In this document: positions 1-10,294 of the stretch, piece after piece
Numbering within the stretch: the stretch's first letter is position 1
How the letters are laid out: each line of letters opens with the position of its first letter
Origin: Enterobacteriaceae bacterium RIT691
GTDB lineage: Bacteria; Pseudomonadota; Gammaproteobacteria; Enterobacterales; Enterobacteriaceae
Direction: 5' to 3'
DNA length: 64,000 bases
Assembly: GCA_009668205.1 (NCBI GenBank)
Contig: WJYM01000002.1
Coordinates: 372,001-436,000 of the forward strand
Position numbers and translations under genes: made by a program
Notes under the pieces: model-generated
Database searches by the model: none
Told to the model about the DNA's origin: nothing
What the model saw: the letters and a program-made list of their open reading frames with translations, nothing else

Positions 1-1
1 C

Positions 2-232
2 GATAATGTCATTAACGGGTTGAAAGAAGAGAACCAGAAGCTGAAAAACGAGCTTATCGTCGCGCAGAAGAAGGTGAATGCCGCCAATCTGCAGCTTGAC
101 GATAAACAGCGCACCATCATCATGCAGTGGTTTATGTATGGCGGCGGCGTGCTGGGTGTCGGCTTACTTCTGGGTCTGCTGCTGCCAAGACTGATCCCTA
201 GCCGCAAGCGCAACGATCGCTGGATGAACTGA
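2..232 (+). CDS. ygiM: YgiM-type SH3-domain membrane protein, 3' part only
   Basis: The reading frame is open from the left edge of the window, so the N-terminus, including the expected signal peptide and bacterial SH3 domain, lies outside. What is visible is the end of a charged Lys/Glu/Gln-rich helix, probably coiled coil, then one membrane span (core GVLGVGLLLGLLL), then a short Arg/Lys-rich cytoplasmic tail ending RNDRWMN. This matches the C-terminus of the YgiM (TIGR04211) family and its usual position just upstream of cca. A TTG at position 20 is internal, not a start. The family is of uncertain function and tied to the inner membrane. The assignment relies on the tail and on synteny. 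Confidence 0.8.
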   Translation, partial: DNVINGLKEENQKLKNELIVAQKKVNAANLQLDDKQRTIIMQWFMYGGGVLGVGLLLGLLLPRLIPSRKRNDRWMN

Positions 233-313
233 TTAAGTTCTTTGTCTGATTAGCCAACGCCTCTGTGCTTACGTATTATCTGAGGATAACTACAGCGAGA
301 GGAGTTAAGTGGC

Positions 314-1552
314 GTGAAGACATATCTGGTCGGGGGTGCAGTTCGTGATGCGTTATTGGGCCTGCCGGTCAAAGATAAAGATTGGGTCGTTGTCGGCGCC
401 ACGCCGCAGCAAATGCTCGACGCGGGCTACCAGCAGGTAGGCCGCGATTTTCCTGTTTTTCTCCATCCGAAAACGCACCAAGAGTATGCCCTTGCCCGTA
501 CCGAGCGAAAATCCGGCTCCGGATACACCGGGTTTACCTGCTATGCCGCACCGGACGTCACGCTTGAGCAGGATCTCCTGCGTCGGGATCTGACGGTGAA
601 TGCCCTTGCTCAGGATAGCGACGGCTCGCTTGTCGATCCTTACGGCGGCCAGTCTGATTTACAGCAGCGCGTGTTACGCCACGTCTCACCCGCCTTTAGC
701 GAAGACCCTTTGCGCGTCCTGCGCGTCGCGCGGTTCGCCGCCCGCTATGCCCACCTGAACTTCCGTATTGCCGATGAAACCCTGCTGCTGATGCGCAGGA
801 TGACCGACGCCGGTGAACTGGAACACCTCACGCCAGAACGCGTCTGGAAAGAAACGGAAAACGCGCTTGGTACGCGTAACCCGCAGGTGTTCTTCCAGAC
901 GCTACGTGACTGTGGCGCGCTGAAAGTGCTGTTCCCGGAAATTGACGCGCTGTATGGCGTACCGGCCCCGGCAAAATGGCACCCGGAAATCGACACTGGC
1001 GTGCACACGCTGATGACGCTGACGATGGCCGCCATGCTCTCTCCGGCACTCGATGTGCGCTTCGCCACGCTGTGCCACGATTTGGGCAAAGGGCTGACAC
1101 CAAAAGCGTTCTGGCCTCGCCATCACGGTCACGGCCCGGCTGGGGTGAAACTCGTCGAGCAATTGTGCGCTCGTTTACGCGTGCCGAATGACATGCGCGA
1201 TTTGGCCAAACTGGTGGCGGAATTCCACGACCTGATCCACACCATGCCCATTCTTAAACCGGCGACCATCGTGAAGCTGTTTGATTCGATTGACGCCTGG
1301 CGCAAGCCGCAGCGCGTTGAGCAAATCGCGCTGACCAGCGAAGCGGACGTACGTGGACGAACCACGTTTGAAGCCTGTGATTACCCTCAGGGGCGCTTGC
1401 TACGCGAAGCGTGGGACGTTGCGCGGGCGGTACCGACAAAGCCGGTGATTGACGCAGGTTTTAAAGGACCGGAAGTGCGGGAAGAGCTGACGCGACGCCG
1501 TATCGAGGCCGTCGCGCAGTGGAAAGAGAAACGCTGTCCGCAGGTTACATGA
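314..1552 (+). CDS. cca: CCA tRNA nucleotidyltransferase / phosphatase
   Basis: The product adds and repairs the 3'-terminal CCA of tRNAs using CTP and ATP without a nucleic-acid template. The protein is 412 aa, the size of the E. coli enzyme. The N-terminus holds the glycine-rich GGAVRD nucleotidyltransferase signature and the paired acidic residues in [19 protein letters not shown] and [16 protein letters not shown] are the conserved neck and anticodon-like motifs. The C-terminal half carries an HD phosphohydrolase domain (LCHDLGKG, then RHHGHGPAG), typical of gamma-proteobacterial Cca. The start is GTG at 314 behind an AGGAG-type site, as in E. coli. The gene ends 8 bp inside convergent uppP. 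Confidence 0.97.
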   Translation: MKTYLVGGAVRDALLGLPVKDKDWVVVGATPQQMLDAGYQQVGRDFPVFLHPKTHQEYALARTERKSGSGYTGFTCYAAPDVTLEQDLLRRDLTVNALAQDSDGSLVDPYGGQSDLQQRVLRHVSPAFSEDPLRVLRVARFAARYAHLNFRIADETLLLMRRMTDAGELEHLTPERVWKETENALGTRNPQVFFQTLRDCGALKVLFPEIDALYGVPAPAKWHPEIDTGVHTLMTLTMAAMLSPALDVRFATLCHDLGKGLTPKAFWPRHHGHGPAGVKLVEQLCARLRVPNDMRDLAKLVAEFHDLIHTMPILKPATIVKLFDSIDAWRKPQRVEQIALTSEADVRGRTTFEACDYPQGRLLREAWDVARAVPTKPVIDAGFKGPEVREELTRRRIEAVAQWKEKRCPQVT

Positions 1553-2366
1553 ACACCGCAAAAAGCGCTGCCGCCACGATAAAGCGGTAGATGGCGAAGG
1601 GAATAAAGGTGATGCGCTTGATGATGTGCAGGAAGGTTTTGATAGCAAACAGCGCCACAATAAATGCCGTGACAAAGCCGACGGCAAACATCGGGATATC
1701 GGCGGCGGTCAGGAAGCTCATGCTCTTATAAAGATCGAGCGCAGTGGCCCCCATCATCATCGGCACCGCCAGCAGGAATGAGAACTCAGCCGCCGCATAG
1801 CGGCTGACGCCAATCAGCATACCGCCCGCAATGGTAGAGCCTGAGCGGGAGAAGCCCGGCCACAGTGCCAGACACTGGAAGCAGCCAATCGCAAACGCCT
1901 GCAGATAGGTCATGTCATCGATGCCCACAGCACGCGGGACTTTCGGCTTGAACAACTCGGCCGCAATCAGCAGCACCCCACCGACCACCAACGCATACAT
2001 CACGTTCACCGGGTTAAACAGTGACTTAATGGCATCGTGCAGGACCAGACCCAGCACCACGGCAGGGATCATCGCCAACAGCACGTGAATCAGCGACAGA
2101 CGCCCTGTTCCCGTTCCTTCATGCTCAGGAGGACGGCCAAAGTGAATACCGATAAGACCGAACAGGCGACGCCAGAACATCACCACCACGGCCAGAATCG
2201 AGCCTAACTGGATAACCACTTCGAACGTCTTTGCGGTATCACCCTCAAAACCCAGCAAATGGCCCACAATAATCATATGGCCCGTACTGGACACCGGAAG
2301 GAATTCGGTCAGCCCTTCGACCACCCCCAGAATGGCCGCCACCAACAGCGAATGCATGTCGCTCAT
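1545..2366 (-). CDS. uppP: undecaprenyl-diphosphate phosphatase UppP (BacA)
   Basis: An integral membrane phosphatase that recycles undecaprenyl diphosphate to the monophosphate carrier used for peptidoglycan and other wall polymers; overexpression confers bacitracin resistance. It is 273 aa from the ATG at 2366. A TTG one codon upstream would add a residue, but the ATG gives the usual MSDMHS start. The conserved [14 protein letters not shown] segment near the N-terminus and [13 protein letters not shown] in the second half are the two BacA-family catalytic motifs. The rest is a series of hydrophobic helices. It is convergent with cca, overlapping by 8 bp, and codirectional with folB. Confidence 0.97.
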   Translation of the reverse strand: MSDMHSLLVAAILGVVEGLTEFLPVSSTGHMIIVGHLLGFEGDTAKTFEVVIQLGSILAVVVMFWRRLFGLIGIHFGRPPEHEGTGTGRLSLIHVLLAMIPAVVLGLVLHDAIKSLFNPVNVMYALVVGGVLLIAAELFKPKVPRAVGIDDMTYLQAFAIGCFQCLALWPGFSRSGSTIAGGMLIGVSRYAAAEFSFLLAVPMMMGATALDLYKSMSFLTAADIPMFAVGFVTAFIVALFAIKTFLHIIKRITFIPFAIYRFIVAAALFAVFM

Positions 2367-2467
2367 CAACTAAACCCTTAAGTTAAAGAAAACCCGAAAA
2401 AAGAAAAAATGAATCCCGCATTAAGACACAAATACCGGCGTTTCGTTTAACGCAGATGACGGAATGA

Positions 2468-2830
2468 TTAGCGATTCGGATTTGTGCCACGCTCGATAAT
2501 GACACCCACGTTGGCGGCACGCGCGACGGCACCCGGTTTGCTCAGCTTGATACGCACCCACGGCGAGTTAAAACGGGTCAGCAGCAGCTGTGCCACTTCT
2601 TCCGCCACACGCTCAACCAGCGCAAAACGACCGCCCTCTACGTGGGCTATCACAGCTTCGCTGATATCCGCATAGCTGAGGCAATCAGCCACATCGTCGC
2701 TGGCCGCGGATTGACGGTTATCCCACGCCATTTCGATATCGAACACCAGCTTCTGTTCGATGGTTTGTTCCCAGTCGTAAACACCAATCGTGGTGATCGT
2801 CGAAAGTTGCTCTATAAATACAATATCCAT
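2468..2830 (-). CDS. folB: dihydroneopterin aldolase
   Basis: The enzyme converts 7,8-dihydroneopterin to 6-hydroxymethyl-dihydropterin and glycolaldehyde in folate synthesis, and can also epimerise the substrate. The ATG at 2830 gives a 120-aa protein starting [10 protein letters not shown] longer frame reaches 2923, but its first 31 residues overlap the plsY promoter and are not conserved. Family landmarks are [10 protein letters not shown] near the N-terminus with the conserved Glu, YADISEAV in the middle, [11 protein letters not shown], and IKLSKPGAV with the catalytic Lys. It is divergent from plsY with about 107 bp between starts, as in E. coli. Confidence 0.96.
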   Translation of the reverse strand: MDIVFIEQLSTITTIGVYDWEQTIEQKLVFDIEMAWDNRQSAASDDVADCLSYADISEAVIAHVEGGRFALVERVAEEVAQLLLTRFNSPWVRIKLSKPGAVARAANVGVIIERGTNPNR

Positions 2831-2937
2831 CACGCCCTGCCTGCTTTTTGCCCATGCCGGATACCACTTCCGACAAAATATGCGTATTATCCACAGATGA
2901 AGAGAATACCGATACATTTTCAAAACGGAACAGCGTT

Positions 2938-3549
2938 ATGAGTGCAATCGCGCCTGGAATGGTCTTCCTCGCCTACCTTTGCGGCTCAATCTCCAGCGCC
3001 ATTCTGGTCTGTCGCATCGCGGGTCTGCCTGACCCACGCGAGAGCGGCTCCGGCAATCCCGGAGCGACCAACGTTTTACGAATTGGCGGCAAGGGAGCAG
3101 CCGTAGCAGTACTGATCTTCGATATCCTTAAGGGGATGTTGCCGACCTGGGGTGCCTGGGCGCTAGGCTTTACGCCTTTCTGGCTCGGGATGGTCGCCAT
3201 CGCCGCCTGTCTTGGTCACATCTGGCCGATTTTCTTCGGTTTCCGCGGCGGCAAAGGCGTGGCCACGGCGTTTGGTGCCATTGCGCCCATCGGCTGGGAT
3301 CTCACCGGCGTGATGGCAGGCACCTGGCTGCTCACCATCCTGCTGAGCGGTTATTCGTCTCTTGGCGCGATTGTCAGCGCGCTGGTCGCGCCGTTTTACG
3401 TCTGGTGGTTTATGCCGCAGTACACCTTCCCGGTGTCGATGCTCTCCTGCCTGATTCTGCTGCGTCATCACGACAACATTCAGCGTCTCTGGCGTCGCCA
3501 GGAAACCAAAATCTGGACGCGCCTGAGAAAGAAAAAATCCCAGAACTGA
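2938..3549 (+). CDS. plsY: acyl-phosphate:glycerol-3-phosphate acyltransferase PlsY
   Basis: A membrane enzyme that transfers an acyl chain from acyl-phosphate to glycerol-3-phosphate, the first step of phospholipid synthesis in the PlsX/PlsY route. The ATG at 2938 gives 203 aa. The three PlsY motifs are visible: [11 protein letters not shown] (phosphate binding), [19 protein letters not shown] (glycine-rich, active site), and a C-terminal RHHDNIQRL. About five hydrophobic segments and a basic tail (RLRKKKSQ) are present. A longer frame opens at 2848, but those residues cover the promoter region. It is the E. coli ygiH equivalent and borders the urease cluster. Confidence 0.96.
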   Translation: MSAIAPGMVFLAYLCGSISSAILVCRIAGLPDPRESGSGNPGATNVLRIGGKGAAVAVLIFDILKGMLPTWGAWALGFTPFWLGMVAIAACLGHIWPIFFGFRGGKGVATAFGAIAPIGWDLTGVMAGTWLLTILLSGYSSLGAIVSALVAPFYVWWFMPQYTFPVSMLSCLILLRHHDNIQRLWRRQETKIWTRLRKKKSQN

Positions 3550-3605
3550 CCTCTCCGTTGCCGCCAGCCGGGCGGCGACATCAATTATTACATTTACTTA
3601 ACATC

Positions 3606-3620
3606 ATAAGCGTTTCCTAT
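3606..3620 (+). promoter_or_regulatory. candidate NAC activator site for the urease operon
   Basis: ATAAGCGTTTCCTAT matches the NAC consensus ATA-N6-TNGTAT with one mismatch. It lies about 35 bp upstream of a possible -10 (CATACT, 3645-3650) and some 85 bp before ureD. NAC activation of ureDABCEFG under nitrogen limitation is established in Klebsiella aerogenes. Use of this site here is inference. Confidence 0.4.
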
Positions 3621-3690
3621 GACCTGCAAATCCGTCGGCTGATCCATACTCATTAGCGTCTGATTAATCACGCTATTGCAGAGGTATCCC

Positions 3691-4515
3691 TTGTCGGGCG
3701 CAGGATCGGAGAGTGAAAAAACAGGCTGGCGCGCGACCCTTGCTCTGCTGTTTCGCCGTATGCCGGAAAAAACGGTGCTGACTTCCGCTCGCCATAGCGG
3801 GCCGCTGACCGTTCAGCGCCCTTTTTATCCGGAAGAAGATACCTGTCACCTCTATCTTCTGCACCCGCCAGGCGGGATTGTCGGCGGCGATGAGCTGGAT
3901 ATCAGCGTCATCCTGGATGCTAACAGCCACGCGCTGATCACCATGCCCGGCGCCAGCAAATTCTATCGCAGCCACGGCCCACAGGCCCGACTCAGCCAGC
4001 GCTTTGAACTGGCGGAAAACACCATTCTGGAATGGCTTCCCCAGGATACTATTTTCTTCCCGATGGCTCGCGCCGCACTGCACAGCGTTTTCCATCTGCA
4101 TGAAACGTCACGCTTAATGGCGTGGGAGCTGCTGTGCCTCGGTCGCCCGGTGATGGGAGAACCCTTCAGCGCGGGCGAAATAAGTAATCGTCTTGAAGTG
4201 TGGAAAGACGGTATGCCGTTGCTTATCGAGCGCCTGCATCTGGCCGACGGCGATCTGCGCGCCGTGGCGCAACAGCCCTGGGTGGGAACCCTCCTGTTCT
4301 ATCCGGGGAATGAAAACCTGCTGGACATCACACGTGAAAAGCTGACACCGCTCGACGCCTACGCCGGTGCCACGCTGACCGACGGCCTGCTGACCGTCCG
4401 TTTTTTGTCTCACGACAACCTGGTGTGCCAGCGCGCGATGCGTGAGATCTGGCAGGCGCTGCGCCCGCATTTACTGAATAAATCCCCGTATATCCCCCGA
4501 ATCTGGCTGACCTGA
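3691..4515 (+). CDS. ureD: urease accessory protein UreD
   Basis: A scaffold chaperone that binds apo-urease with UreF and UreG during nickel insertion and Lys carbamylation. The conserved core includes GPLTVQRPFYPEE, HPPGGIVGGD, TMPGASKFYRS, EWLPQD and FLSHDNLVCQR, close to K. aerogenes UreD. I chose TTG at 3691 (274 aa) because a GAGG site at 3681-3684 has good spacing; another TTG at 3676 has no Shine-Dalgarno before it. First gene of a tightly packed seven-gene operon; ureA follows after 9 bp. Regulation is probably by nitrogen (see the NAC-like site), since no ureR gene is nearby. Confidence 0.93.
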   Translation: MSGAGSESEKTGWRATLALLFRRMPEKTVLTSARHSGPLTVQRPFYPEEDTCHLYLLHPPGGIVGGDELDISVILDANSHALITMPGASKFYRSHGPQARLSQRFELAENTILEWLPQDTIFFPMARAALHSVFHLHETSRLMAWELLCLGRPVMGEPFSAGEISNRLEVWKDGMPLLIERLHLADGDLRAVAQQPWVGTLLFYPGNENLLDITREKLTPLDAYAGATLTDGLLTVRFLSHDNLVCQRAMREIWQALRPHLLNKSPYIPRIWLT

Positions 4516-4524
4516 GAGACGCTT

Positions 4525-4827
4525 ATGGAACTGACGCCCAGAGAAAAAGACAAGTTACTGCTGTTCACTGCCGCCCTGGTGGCGGAGCGCCGACTTGCCC
4601 GCGGCCTGAAACTTAACTACCCCGAATCCGTGGCGCTGATCAGCGCATTCATTATGGAAGGCGCGCGCGATGGCAACAGCGTGGCGTCGCTGATGGAAGA
4701 CGGCCGCCATGTACTGACCCGCTCCCAGGTGATGGAGGGTGTGCCGGAAATGATCCCGGATATTCAGGTGGAAGCCACGTTCCCGGACGGATCAAAGCTG
4801 GTCACTGTCCACAATCCGATACTCTGA
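4525..4827 (+). CDS. ureA: urease gamma subunit
   Basis: The 100-aa structural gamma subunit of the (UreABC)3 trimer that hydrolyses urea to ammonia and carbamate in the cytoplasm. It begins [20 protein letters not shown], the standard UreA start, and holds the conserved NYPESVALI and [14 protein letters not shown] segments. The length equals that of other enterobacterial UreA proteins, with no fusion to UreB. It has its own ribosome site (GAGAC) and lies between ureD and ureB with gaps of about 9 bp on each side, so it is almost surely cotranscribed. Confidence 0.97.
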   Translation: MELTPREKDKLLLFTAALVAERRLARGLKLNYPESVALISAFIMEGARDGNSVASLMEDGRHVLTRSQVMEGVPEMIPDIQVEATFPDGSKLVTVHNPIL

Positions 4828-4836
4828 GGCGCCACG

Positions 4837-5154
4837 ATGATCCCCGGTGAATACAAGATCCAAAGCGGCACGCTCGCGATCAACGAAGGTCGCGAAACGC
4901 GAAAAACCGTGGTCGAGAATCACGGTGACAGGCCAATCCAGGTCGGCTCGCACTATCACTTTTACGAAGTGAATCCGGCACTGAAATTCGACCGCGAGGC
5001 CTGCGTTGGCTTTCGCCTGAACATCCCTGCGGGAACGGCGGTTCGCTTCGAACCCGGACAGAAGCGCGAAGTCGAGCTGGTCGCGGTGGCAGGTAACAGG
5101 CGCATTTTCGGTTTCCGCGCAGCGGTAATGGGCGAGCTGGAGCAAAAACCATGA
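4837..5154 (+). CDS. ureB: urease beta subunit
   Basis: The 105-aa beta subunit of urease, packing against UreC. The start [11 protein letters not shown] and the motifs [20 protein letters not shown] and [16 protein letters not shown] are standard for the family. Its stop overlaps the ureC start as ATGA (5151-5154), so translation of the catalytic subunit is probably coupled. Length and sequence appear intact. Confidence 0.97.
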   Translation: MIPGEYKIQSGTLAINEGRETRKTVVENHGDRPIQVGSHYHFYEVNPALKFDREACVGFRLNIPAGTAVRFEPGQKREVELVAVAGNRRIFGFRAAVMGELEQKP

Positions 5155-6854
5155 GTCAGATTTCACGTCAGGCCTATGCCGACATGTTCGGCCCCACCAC
5201 CGGCGATAAAGTGCGCCTCGCCGATACGGAGCTGTGGATCGAAGTGGAAAAGGATTTCACGACCTACGGCGAAGAAGTGAAGTTTGGCGGCGGTAAAGTG
5301 ATCCGCGACGGCATGGGCCAGGGCCAAATGCTGAGCGATGACTGCGTGGACCTGGTGATCACCAACGCGCTGATCGTCGATCACTGGGGGATAGTCAAAG
5401 CAGATATTGGCATTAAAAACGGCAGGATCTTCGCCGTGGGTAAAGCCGGGAATCCGGATATTCAGCCCAATATTACGATCCCTATCGGCGTGGGTACCGA
5501 AGTGATCGCCGCGGAAGGGAAGATCGTAACGGCCGGTGGCGTAGATACTCATATCCACTGGATTTGTCCGCAGCAGGCCGAAGAGGCTTTAGTCTCCGGC
5601 ATCACCACCATGATTGGCGGCGGTACGGGCCCGGCCGCGGGCACCAACGCCACCACCTGCACGCCTGGCCCGTGGTACATCGGCCGAATGCTGCAGGCCA
5701 TCGACAGTCTACCGGTCAACATCGGTCTGCTGGGCAAAGGCAACGGGTCAAATCCTGACGCCCTGCGCGAACAAGTTGCGGCTGGGGTTATTGGTCTGAA
5801 AATCCATGAGGACTGGGGTGCAACCCCTGCAACGATCGACTGTTCGCTGACGGTCGCCGAAGAGATGGACATTCAGGTCGCGCTGCACAGCGATACGCTG
5901 AATGAATCCGGTTTTGTCGAAGACACGCTGGCGGCGATTGGCGATCGTACCATCCACACGTTCCACACCGAAGGCGCAGGTGGCGGCCATGCACCAGATA
6001 TCATCACCGCCTGCGCGCACCCCAATATTCTGCCTTCTTCCACCAACCCGACGCTGCCCTACACGGTGAACACCATCGATGAGCATCTGGATATGCTGAT
6101 GGTCTGCCATCACCTTTCACCGGATATTGCCGAAGACGTGGCCTTTGCCGAATCGCGTATCCGCCGCGAAACCATCGCCGCTGAAGATGTGCTGCACGAC
6201 ATCGGCGCGTTCTCACTGACGTCTTCTGATTCGCAGGCCATGGGGCGCGTGGGGGAAGTGATCCTGCGAACCTGGCAGGTGGCGCATCGCATGAAAGTGC
6301 AGCGTGGCGCGCTGCCAGAGGAGCAAGGTGATAACGACAACTTCCGCGTGAAGCGCTATATCGCCAAATACACCATCAACCCCGCGCTGACCCATGGCAT
6401 TGCCCATGAAGTCGGCTCCATTGAAGCGGGGAAAATGGCGGATCTGGTGCTGTGGTCCCCGGCATTTTTTGGCGTGAAGCCCGCCACCCTTATCAAAGGC
6501 GGGATGATTGCGATGGCGCCCATGGGCGATATCAATGCCTCGATTCCCACGCCGCAGCCGGTGCACTATCGCCCGATGTTCGGCGCACTGGGTGCCGCGC
6601 GCCATCACACCCGTCTGACGTTTCTTTCGCAGGCGGCTCTCGACAATGACGTGCCGCAAAAGCTGGCACTGAAAAGCCAGATAGCCGTGGTGAAAGGCTG
6701 CCGGACGGTGAAAAAAGCCGACATGATCCACAACAGCCTTCAACCGGATATCACCGTCGATGCCCAGACCTATGAGGTGAAAGTCGACGGTAAATTAATC
6801 ACCAGCGAACCGGCGGACGTGCTGCCGATGGCGCAACGTTATTTTCTGTTTTAA
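5151..6854 (+). CDS. ureC: urease alpha (catalytic) subunit
   Basis: The 567-aa nickel enzyme of the amidohydrolase superfamily. All metal and catalytic residues known from K. aerogenes urease occur at the same numbers: His134 and His136 (THIHW), carbamylated Lys217 and His219 (LKIHEDW), His246, His272, the flap Cys319-His320 (MVCHHL) and Asp360. The active site therefore looks complete. The C-terminal motif for beta-barrel packing is normal, and the protein ends QRYFLF as in relatives. With all accessory genes present, the cell should be able to make active urease, provided nickel is imported; no nickel transporter gene follows ureG here. Confidence 0.98.
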   Translation: MSQISRQAYADMFGPTTGDKVRLADTELWIEVEKDFTTYGEEVKFGGGKVIRDGMGQGQMLSDDCVDLVITNALIVDHWGIVKADIGIKNGRIFAVGKAGNPDIQPNITIPIGVGTEVIAAEGKIVTAGGVDTHIHWICPQQAEEALVSGITTMIGGGTGPAAGTNATTCTPGPWYIGRMLQAIDSLPVNIGLLGKGNGSNPDALREQVAAGVIGLKIHEDWGATPATIDCSLTVAEEMDIQVALHSDTLNESGFVEDTLAAIGDRTIHTFHTEGAGGGHAPDIITACAHPNILPSSTNPTLPYTVNTIDEHLDMLMVCHHLSPDIAEDVAFAESRIRRETIAAEDVLHDIGAFSLTSSDSQAMGRVGEVILRTWQVAHRMKVQRGALPEEQGDNDNFRVKRYIAKYTINPALTHGIAHEVGSIEAGKMADLVLWSPAFFGVKPATLIKGGMIAMAPMGDINASIPTPQPVHYRPMFGALGAARHHTRLTFLSQAALDNDVPQKLALKSQIAVVKGCRTVKKADMIHNSLQPDITVDAQTYEVKVDGKLITSEPADVLPMAQRYFLF

Positions 6855-6863
6855 GGAGCCCCG

Positions 6864-7340
6864 ATGCTGTATCTGACTCAGCGCGTTGACCACGCGCACA
6901 GCCTGACCGCCAGCGTAACGCTGCCGATTGACGTGCGGGTAAAAAGCCGCGCTAAAGTGCTACTCAGCGACGGGCGCGAGGCCGGACTGATGCTGCCACG
7001 CGGCCTGTTGCTGCGCGGGGGCGATATTCTGGCAAGCGAGGACGGCAGCGAATTTATCAGTGTAATAGCCGCCGATGAAGGCGTTTCCGTGGTGCGCTGC
7101 GACGATCCGTTCCAACTGGCGAAAGCCTGCTATCACCTCGGCAACCGCCACGTGCCGCTGCAAATCATGCCCGGCGAGCTGCGTTATCACCACGATCATG
7201 TGCTGGATGACATGCTGCGCCAGTTCGGGCTGGAGGTGACGTTTGCCGACCTGCCGTTTGAACCGGAAGCCGGGGCGTACAGCAGCGAGGCGCAGGGACA
7301 TCATCACTCGCATGCGCATTCACATTCGCACAGCCACTGA
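6864..7340 (+). CDS. ureE: urease accessory nickel metallochaperone UreE
   Basis: UreE delivers nickel to the UreDFG-apoenzyme complex. The 158-aa protein has the N-terminal peptide-binding domain ([12 protein letters not shown], then [18 protein letters not shown]) and the metal-binding domain with [14 protein letters not shown] and the conserved His in [15 protein letters not shown]. It ends in a His-rich tail of alternating His and Ser, typical of K. aerogenes-like UreE and able to bind extra nickel. The TGA stop overlaps the ureF ATG by one base (7340). Confidence 0.96.
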   Translation: MLYLTQRVDHAHSLTASVTLPIDVRVKSRAKVLLSDGREAGLMLPRGLLLRGGDILASEDGSEFISVIAADEGVSVVRCDDPFQLAKACYHLGNRHVPLQIMPGELRYHHDHVLDDMLRQFGLEVTFADLPFEPEAGAYSSEAQGHHHSHAHSHSHSH

Positions 7341-8014
7341 TGACAGACGTTCACCAACGGCTCCGTCTGCTGCAGCTCGCCAGCAGCAATTTGCCTGTGG
7401 GGGGCTACAGCTGGTCACAGGGTCTTGAATGGGCCGTGGAGGCCGGCTGGGTCAACAGCGTTGCCGCTTTTACCGACTGGCAAACGCAGCAGATGAGGCA
7501 AAGCTTCTTTCACGTCGACCTGCCGCTGTTGGCGCGTCTCTACCATGCGTGCCAACGGGATGATTTTCAGGCCGCTCAGCGCTGGAGCGCCTGGCTGCTG
7601 GCCTGCCGGGAAACGCGCGAGCTGCGCGAAGAAGAGCGCAACCGCGGGCAGGCGTTCACCCGTCTGCTGTACGACTGGCAGCCGGAGTGCCCCATGGAAT
7701 GGAAAACGCTGTTTAACCAGAGCCAGCTGTGTGGCATGGCCTGGCTCGGTGTGCACTGGAAAATCCCCCTGCATGAACTGGCGCTGACGCTCGGCTATAG
7801 CTGGATTGAAAGCGCGGTGATGGCCGGCGTGAAGCTGGTGCCGTTCGGGCAACAGGCGGCCCAGAAACTGATTATGACGCTATGCGAGCAGTACGCCGCA
7901 GGCATTGAACAAGGGCTTAACTGCCCCGATGAGCAAATCGGCTCCGCGACGCCGCTGTCGGCTATCGCTTCGGCGCGTCACGAAACCCAATATTCCCGAC
8001 TATTCCGTTCCTGA
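7340..8014 (+). CDS. ureF: urease accessory protein UreF
   Basis: UreF acts with UreD and UreG as a checkpoint on GTP-dependent nickel loading. The 224-aa all-helical protein starts [37 protein letters not shown] is the family signature. [13 protein letters not shown] and the C-terminal region with [11 protein letters not shown] also match. The start codon shares a base with the ureE stop, indicating coupled translation. Confidence 0.96.
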   Translation: MTDVHQRLRLLQLASSNLPVGGYSWSQGLEWAVEAGWVNSVAAFTDWQTQQMRQSFFHVDLPLLARLYHACQRDDFQAAQRWSAWLLACRETRELREEERNRGQAFTRLLYDWQPECPMEWKTLFNQSQLCGMAWLGVHWKIPLHELALTLGYSWIESAVMAGVKLVPFGQQAAQKLIMTLCEQYAAGIEQGLNCPDEQIGSATPLSAIASARHETQYSRLFRS

Positions 8015-8023
8015 GGAGAAGGT

Positions 8024-8641
8024 ATGGCAAGCTACAAACATCCGCTGCGCGTCGGCGTCGGCGGCCCGGTGGGCTCCGGTAAAACCGCCCTGCTGGAAGC
8101 GCTGTGTAAAGCAATGCGCGACACCTACCATCTGGCGGTCGTCACCAACGATATCTACACCAAAGAAGATCAGCGGATCCTCACCGAAGCAGGCGCACTG
8201 GCGCCGGAGCGTATTGTCGGCGTCGAAACAGGGGGCTGTCCGCATACGGCGATTCGCGAAGATGCCTCAATGAACCTGGCCGCGGTCGAAGCCTTAAGTG
8301 AGAAGTTCGGCAACCTGGATCTTATCTTCGTGGAAAGCGGCGGCGATAACCTGAGTGCAACGTTCAGCCCTGAACTGGCGGATCTGACCATTTACGTCAT
8401 TGACGTCGCAGAAGGGGAAAAGATCCCACGCAAAGGCGGGCCAGGGATCACCAAATCGGATTTCCTGGTGATCAACAAAACCGATCTGGCACCGTACGTC
8501 GGCGCTTCGCTGGAGGTGATGGAGCGAGACACCAACCGGATGCGCGGCGATAAACCGTGGACGTTCAGCAACCTGAAAGCAGGCGAAGGGCTTCAAAGGA
8601 TTATTGCGTTTCTGGAAGATAAGGGAATGCTGAAGGGATAG
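8024..8641 (+). CDS. ureG: urease accessory GTPase UreG
   Basis: A SIMIBI-class GTPase whose GTP hydrolysis drives nickel transfer into urease. The 205-aa protein has a P-loop ([11 protein letters not shown]), the metal-linked ETGGCPH motif with the Cys-Pro-His nickel site, the ESGGDNL switch and the NKTD guanine-specificity motif. It is the last gene of the cluster; a REP element follows directly, consistent with the end of the transcription unit. AGGAGAAGG supplies a strong ribosome site. Confidence 0.98.
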   Translation: MASYKHPLRVGVGGPVGSGKTALLEALCKAMRDTYHLAVVTNDIYTKEDQRILTEAGALAPERIVGVETGGCPHTAIREDASMNLAAVEALSEKFGNLDLIFVESGGDNLSATFSPELADLTIYVIDVAEGEKIPRKGGPGITKSDFLVINKTDLAPYVGASLEVMERDTNRMRGDKPWTFSNLKAGEGLQRIIAFLEDKGMLKG

Positions 8642-8651
8642 CCGTTAATCT

Positions 8652-8721
8652 TGCCCGGTGGCGCTTCGCTTACCGGGCCTACAAAACCGTAGGCCGGTGC
8701 AAACGAAGTGCCGCCCGGCAA
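8652..8721. repeat. REP/BIME element
   Basis: Two facing REP units (GCCCGGTGGCGCTTCGCTTA and its inverted partner with GTAGGCCGG...CCGCCCGGC) lie between the convergent 3' ends of ureG and tsaD. The same repeat family recurs at 35541, 37081 and 44663. Confidence 0.85.
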
Positions 8722-8724
8722 TAA

Positions 8725-9738
8725 CTACGCGGCAGGTAATTCGGCCAGCGGCCAGCGAGGGCGAACCGTCACGCCTAAATCGGCACGTGCGCCCGAGTTC
8801 AGGCGAACCATGCCCGCATAGGCGATCATCGCGCCATTATCGGTACAGAATTCCGGACGCGCATAAAACACCTCGCCTTTGCGCTTGTGCATCATCTCTG
8901 CCAGCTTCGCGCGCAGCGTGCGGTTGGCGCTGACGCCACCGGCCATGACCAGCCGCTTAAAGCCCGTCTGATCCAACGCGCGACGGCACTTAATCATCAG
9001 CGTATCCACAACCGCATCTTCAAACGCACGGGCAATATCTGCACGGGTTTGATCGTCATTTTCATTGGCACGAATGGTATTTGCCGCGAAGGTTTTCAGG
9101 CCAGAGAAGCTGAAATCGAGGCCAGGGCGATCGGTCATTGGACGCGGGAAGACAAAGCGTCCTTCGGTACCCTGCGCCGCCATTTTCGACAGCATCGGAC
9201 CACCAGGATAATCGAGCCCCAGCAGTTTGGCCGTTTTATCAAACGCTTCGCCTGCGGCATCGTCGATGGATTCGCCCAACAGCGCATACTCACCAATGCC
9301 GGTGACGCTGATAAGCTGGGTATGCCCACCGGAAACCAGCAGCGCCACGAACGGGAATTCCGGCGGATTCTCTTCCAGCATCGGAGCCAGCAGATGCCCT
9401 TCCATGTGGTGAACCGGAATCGCGGGGACGTTCCAGGCGAACGCCAAAGAACGCCCTACGGTTGCTCCAACCAGCAGCGCACCAACCAGACCCGGACCGG
9501 CAGTATAGGCCACGGCGTCAATATCTTTTGCCGTCAGGTTCGCTTCTTTCAGGGCAGCCTGAATCAGCGGCACGGTTTTACGCACATGGTCGCGGGAGGC
9601 CAGCTCCGGCACCACGCCGCCGTAGTCAGCGTGCAGTTTCACCTGACTATACAATTGGTTGGCTAACAATCCGTTCACATCGTCATAAATGGCAATGCCG
9701 GTTTCATCGCAGGATGTTTCGATTCCCAGTACACGCAT
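8725..9738 (-). CDS. tsaD: tRNA N6-threonylcarbamoyladenosine transferase TsaD
   Basis: The catalytic ATPase-fold protein that, with TsaB and TsaE, transfers threonylcarbamoyl to A37 of ANN-decoding tRNAs. The 337-aa protein begins [14 protein letters not shown], the Kae1/YgjD signature. The metal-binding histidines are in [11 protein letters not shown], with SGGHTQL and SFSGLKTF later; the C-terminal Asp metal ligand lies in [13 protein letters not shown]. It is divergent from rpsU, as in E. coli. Confidence 0.97.
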   Translation of the reverse strand: MRVLGIETSCDETGIAIYDDVNGLLANQLYSQVKLHADYGGVVPELASRDHVRKTVPLIQAALKEANLTAKDIDAVAYTAGPGLVGALLVGATVGRSLAFAWNVPAIPVHHMEGHLLAPMLEENPPEFPFVALLVSGGHTQLISVTGIGEYALLGESIDDAAGEAFDKTAKLLGLDYPGGPMLSKMAAQGTEGRFVFPRPMTDRPGLDFSFSGLKTFAANTIRANENDDQTRADIARAFEDAVVDTLMIKCRRALDQTGFKRLVMAGGVSANRTLRAKLAEMMHKRKGEVFYARPEFCTDNGAMIAYAGMVRLNSGARADLGVTVRPRWPLAELPAA

Positions 9739-9926
9739 GGTTGGTTTTACCTCTTTTGATTCCCGCGCAGTGTAGGGCGAATGCGGGTCAATGTATACCC
9801 TGGGGGTGCAGTTAGTGTATACTCCTCCCCCTTACAAAAGTCCCGTTCAAAAACGGCATTGGTGCTTTACAAAGCAGCGACAGTTGCAGTAAAATTCCGC
9901 ACCATTTTGAAATAAGCTGGCGTTGA

Positions 9927-10181
<255 letters not shown>

Positions 10182-10184
10182 TCT

Positions 10185-10204
10185 GTTGAGAGCGCACGCT
10201 CTCA
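10185..10204 (+). repeat. perfect palindrome after rpsU
   Basis: TTGAGAGCG-CA-CGCTCTCAA is a perfect 9-bp inverted repeat starting 4 bp after the rpsU stop. It would form a hairpin at the rpsU mRNA 3' end and may stabilise it or act with the following attenuator. Confidence 0.6.
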
Positions 10205-10226
10205 ATTCAGACTGAGTTCAAGCTGT

Positions 10227-10266
10227 AAAGGCCGTGCTTCCGGAAGGAATGCGCGGCTTATTTTCG
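10227..10266 (+). terminator. rpsU-dnaG attenuator
   Basis: AAGGCCGTGC pairs with GCGCGGCTT across a TTCCGGAAGGAAT loop, and TTATTTTCGTTT follows. It corresponds to the partial terminator T1 of the E. coli operon, which lets rpsU be expressed above dnaG. Confidence 0.75.
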
Positions 10267-10294
10267 TTTATTAGTTGGTAAAATTGCGGGGCTT

